This document shows positions 1 to 8,915 of a stretch of 64,000 nucleotides of DNA, one piece after another. This DNA comes from Leptothrix cholodnii SP-6 (GTDB taxonomy: Bacteria > Pseudomonadota > Gammaproteobacteria > Burkholderiales > Burkholderiaceae_C): contig NC_010524.1 of NCBI RefSeq assembly GCF_000019785.1, positions 4,576,001 to 4,640,000 on the forward strand, written 5' to 3'. How positions within the stretch are numbered: the stretch's first letter is position 1; each line of letters opens with the position of its first letter. The position numbers were made by a program, and so were the translations under genes. Below the pieces are notes generated by a model, which saw nothing but the letters and a program-made list of their open reading frames with translations, had not been told where the DNA came from and did no database searches.

Positions 1-696
1 GAGGTAATGCTCGCCCTGCCGCTGACCCGAATCGAGCGTGGCCTCGTTGGCATTGGAGTACGACGGCGCCGGCCCCCAGCCGCCGCCCGCCGTGTAATGC
101 GCCGCGATGTTGATGCCGCCGCGGCCGATGATGGCGAACTTGACGAAGCGGTCACCCACCGCCACGTTCGGCACGCGTGCAATGAACTGGCGGTTCTCGG
201 AGGTCGACCAGAAGGCATCGTCACGGATCAGGTCGCCGGGGATGATGTGCGGCGGCACGACCCCGCCGACACCGCCCACGGGCGCCGGCGCGTTGATCAT
301 GTACGGGATGTTCTGGCCCGCCGTGTAGCGCTGCAGGCGGTAGGAGATGCGCTCGGTCTGGTCGTGGCCGCCGGCCACGTAGACGTTGAACATCGCGTCC
401 ACCGTCGCGGCGGCCGCCGCCGCGGTGGCAGGCAGGCCGGTGCGCAGGTAGCCGTTGATCGTTGCGCTGGACGACACGTAGTTGACGACCCCCGTGCGCA
501 CGATGGCCTGGTCGGCCGCCCCCATGTTGTTGTAGATGACGATGAAGTCGGCCTCGGTCACCGCGGTGGCCGCGCGGGCCTTCTTCTTGGACTGGTCCTT
601 GCCGATCTTGATCAGCAGCTTGTTCAGGAGCGGGCCCGGCACCGCGTTGCCGGCGTTGACTGCGGCGAGGATCTGCTGTTCGGTGTCTCTGGACAT
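1..696 (-). CDS. Putative ADP-ribosyltransferase-fold toxin, partial (3' end outside window)
   Basis: 232 codons are visible and the frame stays open to the window edge, so the C-terminus is missing. The ATG at 694-696 has a GGAG ribosome site about 7 nt upstream. The visible protein has the layout of R-S-E type mono-ADP-ribosyltransferases: an N-terminal helical stretch containing INGYLRTG, then RISYRLQRY (candidate NAD-binding Arg), then FWSTSEN (STS motif), and near the edge RQGEHYL, which fits the catalytic QxE/ExE turn. No signal peptide is visible. It is the last visible gene of the T6SS operon, 79 bp after an unknown gene that follows tssH, so a T6SS effector is the natural inference. 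The fold call rests on motif order read by eye. Substrate unknown; no immunity gene is recognised. Confidence 0.6.
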   Translation of the reverse strand, partial: MSRDTEQQILAAVNAGNAVPGPLLNKLLIKIGKDQSKKKARAATAVTEADFIVIYNNMGAADQAIVRTGVVNYVSSSATINGYLRTGLPATAAAAAATVDAMFNVYVAGGHDQTERISYRLQRYTAGQNIPYMINAPAPVGGVGGVVPPHIIPGDLIRDDAFWSTSENRQFIARVPNVAVGDRFVKFAIIGRGGINIAAHYTAGGGWGPAPSYSNANEATLDSGQRQGEHYL

Positions 697-775
697 GTCG
701 TGCTCCGTGTGAACGAACGCGGCATCGGCGCGTTCGGGTTCATCGACCTCATCCGCCGCAGCGGCGCCGCGGCCG

Positions 776-1921
776 TCAGTTCGTCAGATACCAGGCCAGC
801 AGGCCGGTCGAATCGCCGGCGCGTTCCTTGTCCTGCTTCGGCGTGTAGTAGGCCTCGGTGATCTTGTACCGGGACTGGACGCGCAACTTCTCCAGCTTGC
901 TGATCGCCAGGTCGGCATCGCGGCGGCGCTTCTGGTAGCGCACGTTCATCAGCACCCGCAGCGTGGCCAGGGCATCGGCCTTGATCGTGCACAGCTCGCG
1001 ATTCAGGTAGTTCGGCGAGTTGAAGGTGCCCTTGCACCAGGCGATCGACTTCTGTTCCTGCGCCGTCTTGGCGTCGACGAAACAGTCGAAGATCGTCTCC
1101 CACAGATAGATGAAATGGATGTCCGGCTTCGCCGGAACGACGTTGCCACGCGTGAAGACCGAGCCCAGGCTCTTGAAGATCTGCAGCGGCGTGTTCGCCA
1201 GCGCGAGCGTGTGGGTCACATTGCAGGCGGTCATGATCGCGTACCACTGCAGGCGGTGGCTGTATTCGCCATGATCGTTGCCGGCACCGACGTCCTTGAA
1301 CTGATAGCCGTGGCGCAGCAGGACGCGGTTGAAATCCTGCGAGCCCACGTTGCCCATCGAGGTCGGCACCCCCCCGGGCAGCGGCAGCGGATCCTTGGAG
1401 GAGCGCCCGCGCTCCTGCGGATCCCATTGCTTGTTGACGAAACCGCCCTCGCCCTTCGCCAGCACGTAGGCGTTCGAGTGCAGGTGCGACTGGATCCCCG
1501 GGTTGTTGAAGCCGTGGGCGAATTCGACCTCGGCCAAGGCGCCGCTGAGCAGCTTGTGGGTCTTGAAGACGCAGTCGATCTGGTGGCCCTTGCGGGTCAT
1601 GTCCGATGGCGTGTACGAGCTGACACCGGAGGCGGTCTTCTGATCCTTCTTCATGCGCAGCACGAGCTCGGCCTCCAGCACCTCCAGCGTCTTCAGCACC
1701 AGAGCGGGCCGGGCCAGGAAGGCCGCGATCGCGCAATAGTCATCGACCAGCTGGGCCGCGTTCTTCACCGGGGGCAGGTCGCCGGACTGCAGGATCGCCT
1801 CGCGCAGCGGCATCATCCTGGTGTCCTTGGCGAACGAGACGCGGGCAGCGCCCCAGTACTTCTGGATGAAATCGCGATCGAAGTCGCCGGGCGTCAAGGT
1901 ATCCGTGATCGGGAACGTCAT
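776..1921 (-). CDS. Unknown 381-aa protein linked to T6SS operon
   Basis: I do not recognise this family. Start chosen at the ATG at 1919-1921 because AGGAG lies 8 nt upstream; a GTG six codons earlier is in frame but lacks that site. The product is soluble-looking, with no signal peptide or membrane segment. A central part is rich in His, Asn and Gly (for example EFAHGFNNPGIQSHLHSN and GNDHGEYSHRLQWY) and the C-terminal third is basic and helical (VRYQKRRRD). It sits 21 bp after tssH and 79 bp before the ADP-ribosyltransferase-like gene on the same strand. Effector, effector adaptor or immunity protein are all possible; nothing in the sequence decides between them. Confidence 0.7.
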   Translation of the reverse strand: MTFPITDTLTPGDFDRDFIQKYWGAARVSFAKDTRMMPLREAILQSGDLPPVKNAAQLVDDYCAIAAFLARPALVLKTLEVLEAELVLRMKKDQKTASGVSSYTPSDMTRKGHQIDCVFKTHKLLSGALAEVEFAHGFNNPGIQSHLHSNAYVLAKGEGGFVNKQWDPQERGRSSKDPLPLPGGVPTSMGNVGSQDFNRVLLRHGYQFKDVGAGNDHGEYSHRLQWYAIMTACNVTHTLALANTPLQIFKSLGSVFTRGNVVPAKPDIHFIYLWETIFDCFVDAKTAQEQKSIAWCKGTFNSPNYLNRELCTIKADALATLRVLMNVRYQKRRRDADLAISKLEKLRVQSRYKITEAYYTPKQDKERAGDSTGLLAWYLTN

Positions 1922-1942
1922 GGCATCGGCTCCTTTCACATC

Positions 1943-4693
1943 TCAGGGTTCATCGCGTGCGGGCGCGGCCGTGTCGGGCCCGAAGCCGTAGGCGAAATTG
2001 CCTTCGCTGACCTGCACCTCCACCCGCTCGATCGGCGTGCCATCGAGCATGCGATTCAGGAACTCGCGGCTGATGTCCGGCAGCATCGTGTTGGTCAGGA
2101 TCGCGTCGATCATCCGCCCGCCCGACTCGCTCTCGGTGCAGCGGCTGACCACCAGCTCGACCACGTCGTCGCCATACTCGAACGGGATCTTGTAGCGCGT
2201 CTCCACCCGCTTGCGGATGCGCTCCAGCTGCAGCTTGACGATGCGCCCGAGCATCTCGTCGCTGAGCGGGTAATACGGGATCGCCACCAGCCGGCCGAGC
2301 AGCGCGGGCGGAAAGATCTCCAGCAGCGGCTGGCGCAGCGCCTTCGCCATGCCCTCCGGGTCGGGCATGCGCGCGGGGTCGCGGCACAGCGCCGAGATCA
2401 GCTCGGTGCCGGCGTTGGTGGTCAGCAGGATCAGGGTGTTCTTGAAGTCGATCACGCGGCCTTCGCCGTCTTCCATGAAGCCCTTGTCGAAGACCTGGAA
2501 GAACAGCTCGTGCACATCCGGGTGGGCCTTCTCGACCTCGTCGAGCAGCACCACGCTGTAGGGCTTGCGGCGCACCGCCTCGGTCAGCACGCCCCCTTCG
2601 CCATAGCCGACGTAGCCGGGTGGCGCGCCTTTGAGCGAGCTCACGGTGTGAGCCTCCTGGTACTCGCTCATGTTGATGACGATGAGGTTCTGCTCGCCGC
2701 CGTAGAGCGCCTCGGCCAGCGCCAGCGCGGTTTCGGTCTTGCCGACGCCCGAAGTGCCGGCGAGCATGAAGACGCCGATCGGCTTGCCCGGGTTGTCGAG
2801 GCCGGCGCGCGAGGTCTGGATGCGCTTGGCGATCATCTCCATCGCGTGGTCCTGGCCGATCACGCGCTGGGCCAGCAGCGTGGGCAGCTTGAGCACGGTG
2901 TCGATCTCGTTGCGCGCCATGCGGCCGACCGGGATGCCGGTCCAGTCGCCGACCACGCTGGCCACCGCCTGGTAGTCGACCGTGGGCAGGATCAGCGGGC
3001 TCTCGCCTTGCAGCGTGGCGAGCTGCGCCTGCACCTCGCGCAGGCGGGCCAGCGCGTCGGCGCGCTCGCCCTCGCTCAGACCCGGCTCGGCGACCCCCTC
3101 GGCCACCGGCGCCACCGCCGCTTCGAGTTCGCTGCCGGTGCCTTCGACCGGCCGCACGCCGCCACGCAGCTTCGCGCGCAGGGCGAGCAGCTCGTCGACC
3201 AGCGTCTTCTCTTCGGCCCAGCGCTGGTCGAGCAGGGCCAGGCGCTCGCGTTCATCGGCCAGCAGGCGCGATGCATCGGCCTCGCGTTCCAGCACGTCGA
3301 TGCCGATGGCGCGCTCGCGGCCGATGATGCCGAGCTCGGTCTCGAGCGCCTCGATGCGCTTGCGCGTGTCGTCGACCTCGGCCGGCGTCGCGTGCAGGCT
3401 CACCGCCACGCGGGCGCAGGCGGTGTCGAGCAGGCTGACGCTCTTGTCGGGCAGCTGGCGCGCCGGGATGTAGCGGTGGCTCAACTTGACGGCGGCCTCC
3501 AGCGCCTCGTCGAGGATCTGCACCTGGTGGTGCTTTTCCATCGTGCTGGCGACGCCGCGCATCATCAGGATGGCGCGTTTTTCATCCGGCTCGTCGACCT
3601 GCACGCTCTGGAAACGCCGCGTCAGCGCCGGGTCCTTCTCGATGTATTTCTTGTACTCGGCAAAGGTGGTGGCGCCCACCGTGCGCAGCGTGCCGCGGGC
3701 CAGCGCGGGCTTGAGCAGGTTGGCCGCGTCCCCCGTGCCGGCCGCGCCACCGGCGCCGACCAGCGTGTGGGTCTCGTCGACGAACAGGATGATCGGCTTC
3801 GGGCTCGCCTGCACCTCCTCGATCACCGAACGCAGGCGCTGCTCGAACTCGCCCTTCATGCTCGCCCCCGCCTGCAGCAGGCCGACGTCGAGCGCGAGCA
3901 GCTGCACCTCCTTCAGCGCCGGCGGCACGTCGCCGCGGGCGATGCGCTGGGCGAAACCTTCCACCACCGCGGTCTTGCCGACACCGGCCTCGCCGACCAG
4001 GATCGGGTTGTTCTGGCGCCTGCGCATCAGGATGTCGACCACCTGGCGGATCTCGTCGTCGCGGCCGACGATCGGGTCCATCTTGCCGGCGCGCGCCTGC
4101 TCGGTGAGGTCGGTGGTGAAGCGCTTGAGCGCCTCCTGCTTGCCCATCGCCGCGGGCGGGATCGCGTCGCTGGCCTCGCCGGGTGCGGCACCGCTGTCGC
4201 TGGCGCCTTGCGACTGCTCGGGCGACGCCGCCAGCAGGCTGGCGAATCGGTCGGCCAGGTCATCGAGCTTGACGCGCTCGAACTGCTTCGAGATCGACAG
4301 CAGCACGTTGCGCAGCGACGGCGTCTTGAGCAGCCCGATCAGCAGGTGGCCGGTGCGGATCTGGCGTTCGCCGAACATCAGCGAGCCGTAGATCCAGGCC
4401 CGCTCGACCGCATCGAGCACGAAGGTCGAGAAGTCCGAGATCGACGAGGCGCCGCGCGGCAGGCGGTCGAGCGAGCGCGTCAGGTCGGCGGCGAGCGCGG
4501 CGCTGTCGAGCTCGTAGTGGCGAATGATGCGGTGCAGGTCGGAATCGGGCGTGTTGAGGATCTGCGCCAGCCAGTGCTGCAGCTCGACGTAGGGATTGCC
4601 GCGCATCTTGCAGAACACCGTGGCGCCTTCGATCGCCTTGTAGGCCAGCGGGTCGAGCTTGCCGAACAGGGCCGTGCGGGAGATCTCGGTCAT
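1943..4693 (-). CDS. tssH: T6SS sheath-disassembly AAA+ ATPase TssH/ClpV
   Basis: A 916-aa Hsp100/Clp-type unfoldase that recycles the contracted TssBC sheath in the cytoplasm. Both AAA+ modules are intact: Walker A GEAGVGKT (about residues 234-241) with Walker B ILFVDETHTL, and Walker A GTSGVGKT (about 646-653) with VVLLDEVEKAH. The N-terminal Clp repeat domain and a coiled middle domain are present, and the C-terminal D2-small domain is complete. The ATG at 4691-4693 has GAGGTGAA just upstream; a further ATG six codons earlier has no such site. It begins 4 bp after the tssG stop, consistent with coupled translation. The ClpV type, rather than ClpB, is indicated by its place among tss genes. 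Confidence 0.96.
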   Translation of the reverse strand: MTEISRTALFGKLDPLAYKAIEGATVFCKMRGNPYVELQHWLAQILNTPDSDLHRIIRHYELDSAALAADLTRSLDRLPRGASSISDFSTFVLDAVERAWIYGSLMFGERQIRTGHLLIGLLKTPSLRNVLLSISKQFERVKLDDLADRFASLLAASPEQSQGASDSGAAPGEASDAIPPAAMGKQEALKRFTTDLTEQARAGKMDPIVGRDDEIRQVVDILMRRRQNNPILVGEAGVGKTAVVEGFAQRIARGDVPPALKEVQLLALDVGLLQAGASMKGEFEQRLRSVIEEVQASPKPIILFVDETHTLVGAGGAAGTGDAANLLKPALARGTLRTVGATTFAEYKKYIEKDPALTRRFQSVQVDEPDEKRAILMMRGVASTMEKHHQVQILDEALEAAVKLSHRYIPARQLPDKSVSLLDTACARVAVSLHATPAEVDDTRKRIEALETELGIIGRERAIGIDVLEREADASRLLADERERLALLDQRWAEEKTLVDELLALRAKLRGGVRPVEGTGSELEAAVAPVAEGVAEPGLSEGERADALARLREVQAQLATLQGESPLILPTVDYQAVASVVGDWTGIPVGRMARNEIDTVLKLPTLLAQRVIGQDHAMEMIAKRIQTSRAGLDNPGKPIGVFMLAGTSGVGKTETALALAEALYGGEQNLIVINMSEYQEAHTVSSLKGAPPGYVGYGEGGVLTEAVRRKPYSVVLLDEVEKAHPDVHELFFQVFDKGFMEDGEGRVIDFKNTLILLTTNAGTELISALCRDPARMPDPEGMAKALRQPLLEIFPPALLGRLVAIPYYPLSDEMLGRIVKLQLERIRKRVETRYKIPFEYGDDVVELVVSRCTESESGGRMIDAILTNTMLPDISREFLNRMLDGTPIERVEVQVSEGNFAYGFGPDTAAPARDEP

Positions 4694-4697
4694 GGCT

Positions 4698-5831
4698 TCA
4701 CCTCGATGCATCGGTGCAGGAACGGACAGGCTCGACCAGGAAGGCGAGGTCGGCGCGGTCGCGCGGCGGCGGTCGATCGGCGGGCACGCGCCGCACGCCG
4801 AGCCAGCTGCTGCGGCCCAGCCGCGCGGCAGCGCCGCCGCCGCGGTGCCCGCCCAGCCGCGCCTCGGGCACCTCGCGGCCCGCCAGCACCAGCTTGAGCT
4901 CGCACGCCAGGCCCAGGCCGGTGTAGAGCCGCAGCCAGTCGCGCAGCGCCAGCAGGGCCGGCTGGCCGGGCAGGAAACGCTCGTACTGCGCCAGGCCGAG
5001 CGGCCCCAGGTGCAGCCGGAAACGGCTCTGCCGATCCCACACCCGCGAGCCCGCCGCCGCGCTCAGGCCCAGTCGCCCGGTCGCAGCCCGCCCGCCGCGC
5101 GACAGCACCAGGCGCTCGCTGCGCTCGAGATCGAGCCAGTGGCCGACGTGCGGCTCGATGCGCACCGGCACCTTGAAGTACTGGCCGACGATGCGCACCA
5201 GCCCCTCGGCATTGCGCGGGCCGCGCGCCAGCGTGCCCACGTGCAGGCGCTTGGCGTGGTCGTGCACGTGGTCGCGCTCGCGCATCGACGGATCGCCCAG
5301 CCCGGCCAGCGACGCCAGCCAGCGGCCGAAGGCATCGTCGCCCGGCCGGTCGAGGTGGCTCACCGGCTGAGCCTGTGCCCAGGCCCGGTAGAACAGCAGG
5401 CTGGCGCGGTGCTGGAAGATGTCGGCAAAGGCCAGCGGCGTGGCGTCGCCCAGGCTGCGGGCACGCTCGCGCACGTATTCGCTCAGGTGCAGCGGCAACG
5501 GGCCCATCGGGCCGAACAGGCCGAAGAAGCGCTGGCCGATGCGCGGCGGCGCGCCCGTCTGTTCGCGATAGCTGTGCAGCGCCGCGGGCGCGAACGACAG
5601 CTCCGGATCCTGGCCGATGCGCAGCGGCTCGTCACGCGGGCGCGCCGCCCGACCCAGCCGCGGCGCCTGCGGATGCAGGGCCTCGACCCAGCGCAGCAGC
5701 TGGAAGAAATCGTGTCGCCACGGCTGCACCGCCAGCGCGCCGAGCAACTGCTGGTGGGCCCGCGCACGCTCGGCCGGCGTCTGCGCGGCAGCGCCGGCCA
5801 GGTCGGTGGGATCGGGTGATTGCGGGGCCAT
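4698..5831 (-). CDS. tssG: T6SS baseplate protein TssG
   Basis: 377 aa. TssG forms the wedge of the T6SS baseplate with TssE and TssF on the cytoplasmic side of the inner membrane. The N-terminal half carries the usual family features: a helical start with FFQLLRWVEALHP, ELSFAPAALHSY, and FFGLFGPMGPLPLHLSEYV, a stretch well conserved in TssG. The C-terminal part (RFRLHLGPLGLAQYERFLPG) also matches the family. Length is normal. It lies between tssF (25 bp upstream) and tssH (4 bp downstream), the standard order. Confidence 0.94.
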   Translation of the reverse strand: MAPQSPDPTDLAGAAAQTPAERARAHQQLLGALAVQPWRHDFFQLLRWVEALHPQAPRLGRAARPRDEPLRIGQDPELSFAPAALHSYREQTGAPPRIGQRFFGLFGPMGPLPLHLSEYVRERARSLGDATPLAFADIFQHRASLLFYRAWAQAQPVSHLDRPGDDAFGRWLASLAGLGDPSMRERDHVHDHAKRLHVGTLARGPRNAEGLVRIVGQYFKVPVRIEPHVGHWLDLERSERLVLSRGGRAATGRLGLSAAAGSRVWDRQSRFRLHLGPLGLAQYERFLPGQPALLALRDWLRLYTGLGLACELKLVLAGREVPEARLGGHRGGGAAARLGRSSWLGVRRVPADRPPPRDRADLAFLVEPVRSCTDASR

Positions 5832-5856
5832 GACCGATGCGCTCGTGAGGGTCGGT

Positions 5857-7773
5857 TCAGATCACCGCGGCGCTGCCCACGCGCGGCGGCCAGGTCATCA
5901 GCGTGCCGCGCCCGGGCGCGATCAGCCGCAATTGCGTGAAGCTGTTGATCGACGCCTGGCGGGCCAGGAAACGCTCCAGCACGCAGCCCATCAGGAAGGC
6001 GCTGCCGCCCTGGAAGGCGAGCTCGTCGACCGTCACGTCGATCGCCACGCCCAGCCCGTAGGCCAGCGGCCCGGGCATCGGCAGGCGCCGCGTCACCGGC
6101 TGCGCCGAGACCGCGCGCAGGCCCTCGACCTGCTTGCGCCAGCCGGCGTCGTCGGCCGAGCCGTGGTGGATCAGCAGGCTGCGCAGCGATGCGGCGGCGC
6201 GTTGCGGATCCTCGCCCGCGATGCTCAGGTGATTGAGCGTGAGCTGGCTGATGAGCTGCCAGCCGATGTCGCCGCGTGGCAGGCGGGCGTGCGGTGCGGT
6301 CGGCCCGCGCAGGCAGGTGGCGCCGCGCACGGGGCCGGGCAGGTCGAGCGTCCAGCCGCTGCCCGACAGCAGCATCGGCAGGTCGCGGTTGCTGACCAGA
6401 CCGGTGAGCGAGAGCTGGCGCACATCTTCGGCATACGGCAGGTTGTGCGGGTCGACCAGCGACACGAACACCTCGCTGCCGAGGTAGGACGAGCGCGCAC
6501 CCTGCTCCTGCTGGCGCGTCGACGGCAGGCGCACCTCGCGGCGCAGGCTGTAGTAGGCGAGCTGCTCCGGGCCCTCGTCGTGGCAGGCGGTGTAGAGCGG
6601 CGCGAAGGCCTGCTCGGCGACCCGGCCGGTGCCGTGGCCGACGACGCTCGCCAGGCTGTGCAGCTCGTAGTCGAGCGGGCGTGTGCGGTCGGGCACGACG
6701 TGGTATTCCCAGTTCGACACGCTGGTCTGGATGCGGTCGAGGCGCTTGCCGAACAGGTTGATCGCCGGCGTGCAGTTGAGCGCCAGGCTGCTGGCGTCGA
6801 CCAGCGCCTCCAGGCCCGGTTCGCCGCGGCTGAAGGGCAGGAACAGGTCGACCTCGGTGACCGCCAGCCGGGCCAGCCGCGCGCGCAGCTCGGCCACCTC
6901 GACGAACAGGAACCGCTGCGGCAGCGCGGCCAGCTCCTGCACCAGCCGGTGGCCGGAGAAGCCGCGCGCGGTGACGGGCAGCAGCGCCTCGTCATCCGAA
7001 TGACCGAGGGGCTGCAGCGAATCGGCGCCGCGCCACCCGGCGCCGGCCGGGCCGGGGTCGACCGGGCGCGCGGCGCTGCCAGGGACCGGGGCGTTGGCGG
7101 CCGGCGCAGCCAGCCAGCTGCCCAGCCCGGCACCGAAAATCAGCGCGTGCAGCCGGTACGCGACCTCGTCGGGCGCGGCCAGGTAGAACACCAGCGAGTC
7201 GATCGGCAGCTGGTCGAAGCGCAGCCCGCCGTGCGCCCGCAGGCGGATGCGCAGGCCGCCGGCCGCCTGCCGCAGCTCGGGCAGGCGCGCCACCGGCAGC
7301 TCGCCGGCGTGGCTGAAGTACTGCACCGATGCGATCTCGATCGGCCACAGCCGCAGCGCATGCGCGGTGCGGAACTCGCAGCGCGTGTTCTGGCTGCGCA
7401 GCTGATCGGCATGCAGCGCGCTGCCCCGTGGCACCGGCGCGCCGCGAGCCAGCGCCGGGTCGGCCAGATCGGGCTGCAGCCGCATCACCGCCATCGACGG
7501 CACCGGCGCCAGCGCGTTCGGATAGACGCTTTCGAGCAGGTGGCCGATGAAGCGCGGGTACTCGGCGTCGAGCTTCAACTGCACCCGCGCGCTCATGAAG
7601 GCGAAACCTTCGAGCAGGCGTTCGACGTAGGGGTCGGCCACCTCGAGCCCGTCCATGCCGAGCCGGGCGGCGATCTTCGGGAACTGGCGCGAGAACTCCA
7701 GCCCCATCTCGCGCAGGTAGGCGAGCTCCTCGTTGTAGTGGCGCAGCAGGCCGGGATCGAGGCCGCGGCTCAT
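5857..7773 (-). CDS. tssF: T6SS baseplate protein TssF
   Basis: 638 aa. TssF is the largest wedge protein of the T6SS baseplate. The start MSRGLDPGLLRHYNEELAYL is characteristic of the family, as are EFSRQFPKIAARLGM, DPYVERLLEGFAFMSARVQLKLD and FIGHLLESVYPN in the first 80 residues. The frame extends 45 codons further upstream, but that extension lies inside tssE; the chosen ATG (7771-7773) overlaps the tssE stop as ATGA, a coupled start. Length is close to the family norm of about 600 aa. No internal breaks seen. Confidence 0.95.
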   Translation of the reverse strand: MSRGLDPGLLRHYNEELAYLREMGLEFSRQFPKIAARLGMDGLEVADPYVERLLEGFAFMSARVQLKLDAEYPRFIGHLLESVYPNALAPVPSMAVMRLQPDLADPALARGAPVPRGSALHADQLRSQNTRCEFRTAHALRLWPIEIASVQYFSHAGELPVARLPELRQAAGGLRIRLRAHGGLRFDQLPIDSLVFYLAAPDEVAYRLHALIFGAGLGSWLAAPAANAPVPGSAARPVDPGPAGAGWRGADSLQPLGHSDDEALLPVTARGFSGHRLVQELAALPQRFLFVEVAELRARLARLAVTEVDLFLPFSRGEPGLEALVDASSLALNCTPAINLFGKRLDRIQTSVSNWEYHVVPDRTRPLDYELHSLASVVGHGTGRVAEQAFAPLYTACHDEGPEQLAYYSLRREVRLPSTRQQEQGARSSYLGSEVFVSLVDPHNLPYAEDVRQLSLTGLVSNRDLPMLLSGSGWTLDLPGPVRGATCLRGPTAPHARLPRGDIGWQLISQLTLNHLSIAGEDPQRAAASLRSLLIHHGSADDAGWRKQVEGLRAVSAQPVTRRLPMPGPLAYGLGVAIDVTVDELAFQGGSAFLMGCVLERFLARQASINSFTQLRLIAPGRGTLMTWPPRVGSAAVI

Positions 7774-8324
7774 TGGGCAGCCTCCCGCGGCGCAGCGCCT
7801 GCAGCGGCCGACACGCTGACGGCACTGCGCTCGTGCACCGCCACCTGGCCGGCCTCGAGGTCGAAGCGCGTGCGCAGCAGCAGCTCCAGCGGCACCGGCT
7901 GCGCCCACAGCCAGCCGCTGATCTCGAACTCGATGATGTTGTGGCTGTCGAGCAGGCTGTCGGATTCGATCGCCTGCACGCGCAGGTCGTGTTCGAGGAT
8001 GCGCGGCTCGTAGCGCAGGATGGCCCGGCGCAGCTCGCGCTCGATCTGGCTCACGTCGATCTTCGACGCCAGCTGCCCCGACACCGGCGGCAGGCCGAAA
8101 TTGAGCACCGACGCACCGGCCTGCGGCCAGGTCTCGGCCGCGCCGCCGCCGAGCGGCTGCACCGCGTTGAACAGCCAGCCGAGGTCGCGCAGCACCGCGG
8201 CACGCAGCTGCGCCTTCGACATGAAACGGCGCTCGTCGGCCTCGACCGCGCTGGCGGGATCGTCGTCGCTCAGGCGGTCGAGCAGGGCCGGCTGGAGGCG
8301 CTCGCGCAGGGGTTGCAGGGCCAT
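7770..8324 (-). CDS. tssE: T6SS baseplate protein TssE (gp25-like)
   Basis: 184 aa, related to phage T4 gp25, which joins the baseplate wedge to the first sheath ring. The central part shows the gp25-like pattern: SKAQLRAAVLRDLGWLFN, GLPPVSGQ, and an ELRRAILRYEPRI helix followed by beta strands. The final 20 residues are Ala-rich and probably disordered. It follows an hcp-like gene by 22 bp and overlaps tssF by 4 bp (ATGA). Confidence 0.93.
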   Translation of the reverse strand: MALQPLRERLQPALLDRLSDDDPASAVEADERRFMSKAQLRAAVLRDLGWLFNAVQPLGGGAAETWPQAGASVLNFGLPPVSGQLASKIDVSQIERELRRAILRYEPRILEHDLRVQAIESDSLLDSHNIIEFEISGWLWAQPVPLELLLRTRFDLEAGQVAVHERSAVSVSAAAGAAPREAAQ

Positions 8325-8346
8325 GATGCGCGGCGCGGTCCGGGGC

Positions 8347-8871
8347 TCAGGCCTGCTGCACTTCGGTCTCGAAGGTCGAGACGCCGCGCCCGCCGCCGGT
8401 CGGATCCTGCGGGCGGTATTCGACCTGCACCTTCCAGAACGCGAAGCGCACTTCCTCGTGCAGCTCGGGGCCGCTCGCGGCCCCGGCGCCCAGCGGTGCG
8501 TGTGCGCCCGGGGCGCCGGCGCTGCCGACGCGGTGCGACACCAGCCGGGCCTTCTCGATCGTGATGTGGAAGTACTCCACCGCCGCGCCGCCGCCGGCCT
8601 TGCGCACCGACAGCACCGCCTTCTTGATGACCTCGTTGTTGCGCAGCGCGGACATCAGCGCGGTGCTCGCGCTGTCGACGCGCTTGTGGATCACCAGTTC
8701 CTGCAGGCTGGTGCGCGCGCTGGCCTGGCCGAAGGCCGTGCTGCTGCCGTCCATGCCCCACGACCAGCCGGTGACCTCGATCTCGTTGAGGTGATCGGGC
8801 TGCACCACCTCGCCCTTGATGAGGCCCTGCTTGCCGCCTTCGACGCGCAGGAACATGTCGGCCAGCGCCAT
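8347..8871 (-). CDS. Second Hcp-family tube protein
   Basis: 174 aa, Hcp (TssD) family. Hcp hexamers stack into the inner tube and can carry effectors in their lumen. The fold signature is clear: MALADMFLRVEGGKQGLIKG, EVTGWSWGMDGSS, LVIHKRVDSASTALM and a C-terminal beta strand VRFAFWKVQVEYRP. Relative to the neighbouring hcp it has a longer Gly/Ala-rich loop (about residues 117-135, GSAGAPGAHAPLGAGAASGP) before the last strands. It lies 44 bp downstream of the first hcp, so the operon has two different Hcp paralogues. It may be a specialised tube subunit or effector carrier. Confidence 0.9.
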   Translation of the reverse strand: MALADMFLRVEGGKQGLIKGEVVQPDHLNEIEVTGWSWGMDGSSTAFGQASARTSLQELVIHKRVDSASTALMSALRNNEVIKKAVLSVRKAGGGAAVEYFHITIEKARLVSHRVGSAGAPGAHAPLGAGAASGPELHEEVRFAFWKVQVEYRPQDPTGGGRGVSTFETEVQQA

Positions 8872-8915
8872 GGGGATGTCCTTTCAGGCCGCGCAGGAAG
8901 CGGGCATGAGGCCGC

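Noticed and set aside
1919..1939. GTG start at 1939 for the 381-aa gene
   Set aside because: The AGGAG lies between this GTG and the next ATG, so it serves the ATG at 1921.
1115..4897. Very long open frame on the plus strand opposite tssH and tssG
   Set aside because: High-GC antisense shadow; composition (Arg/His/Leu/Gln runs) and lack of any start context contrast with intact conserved genes on the minus strand.
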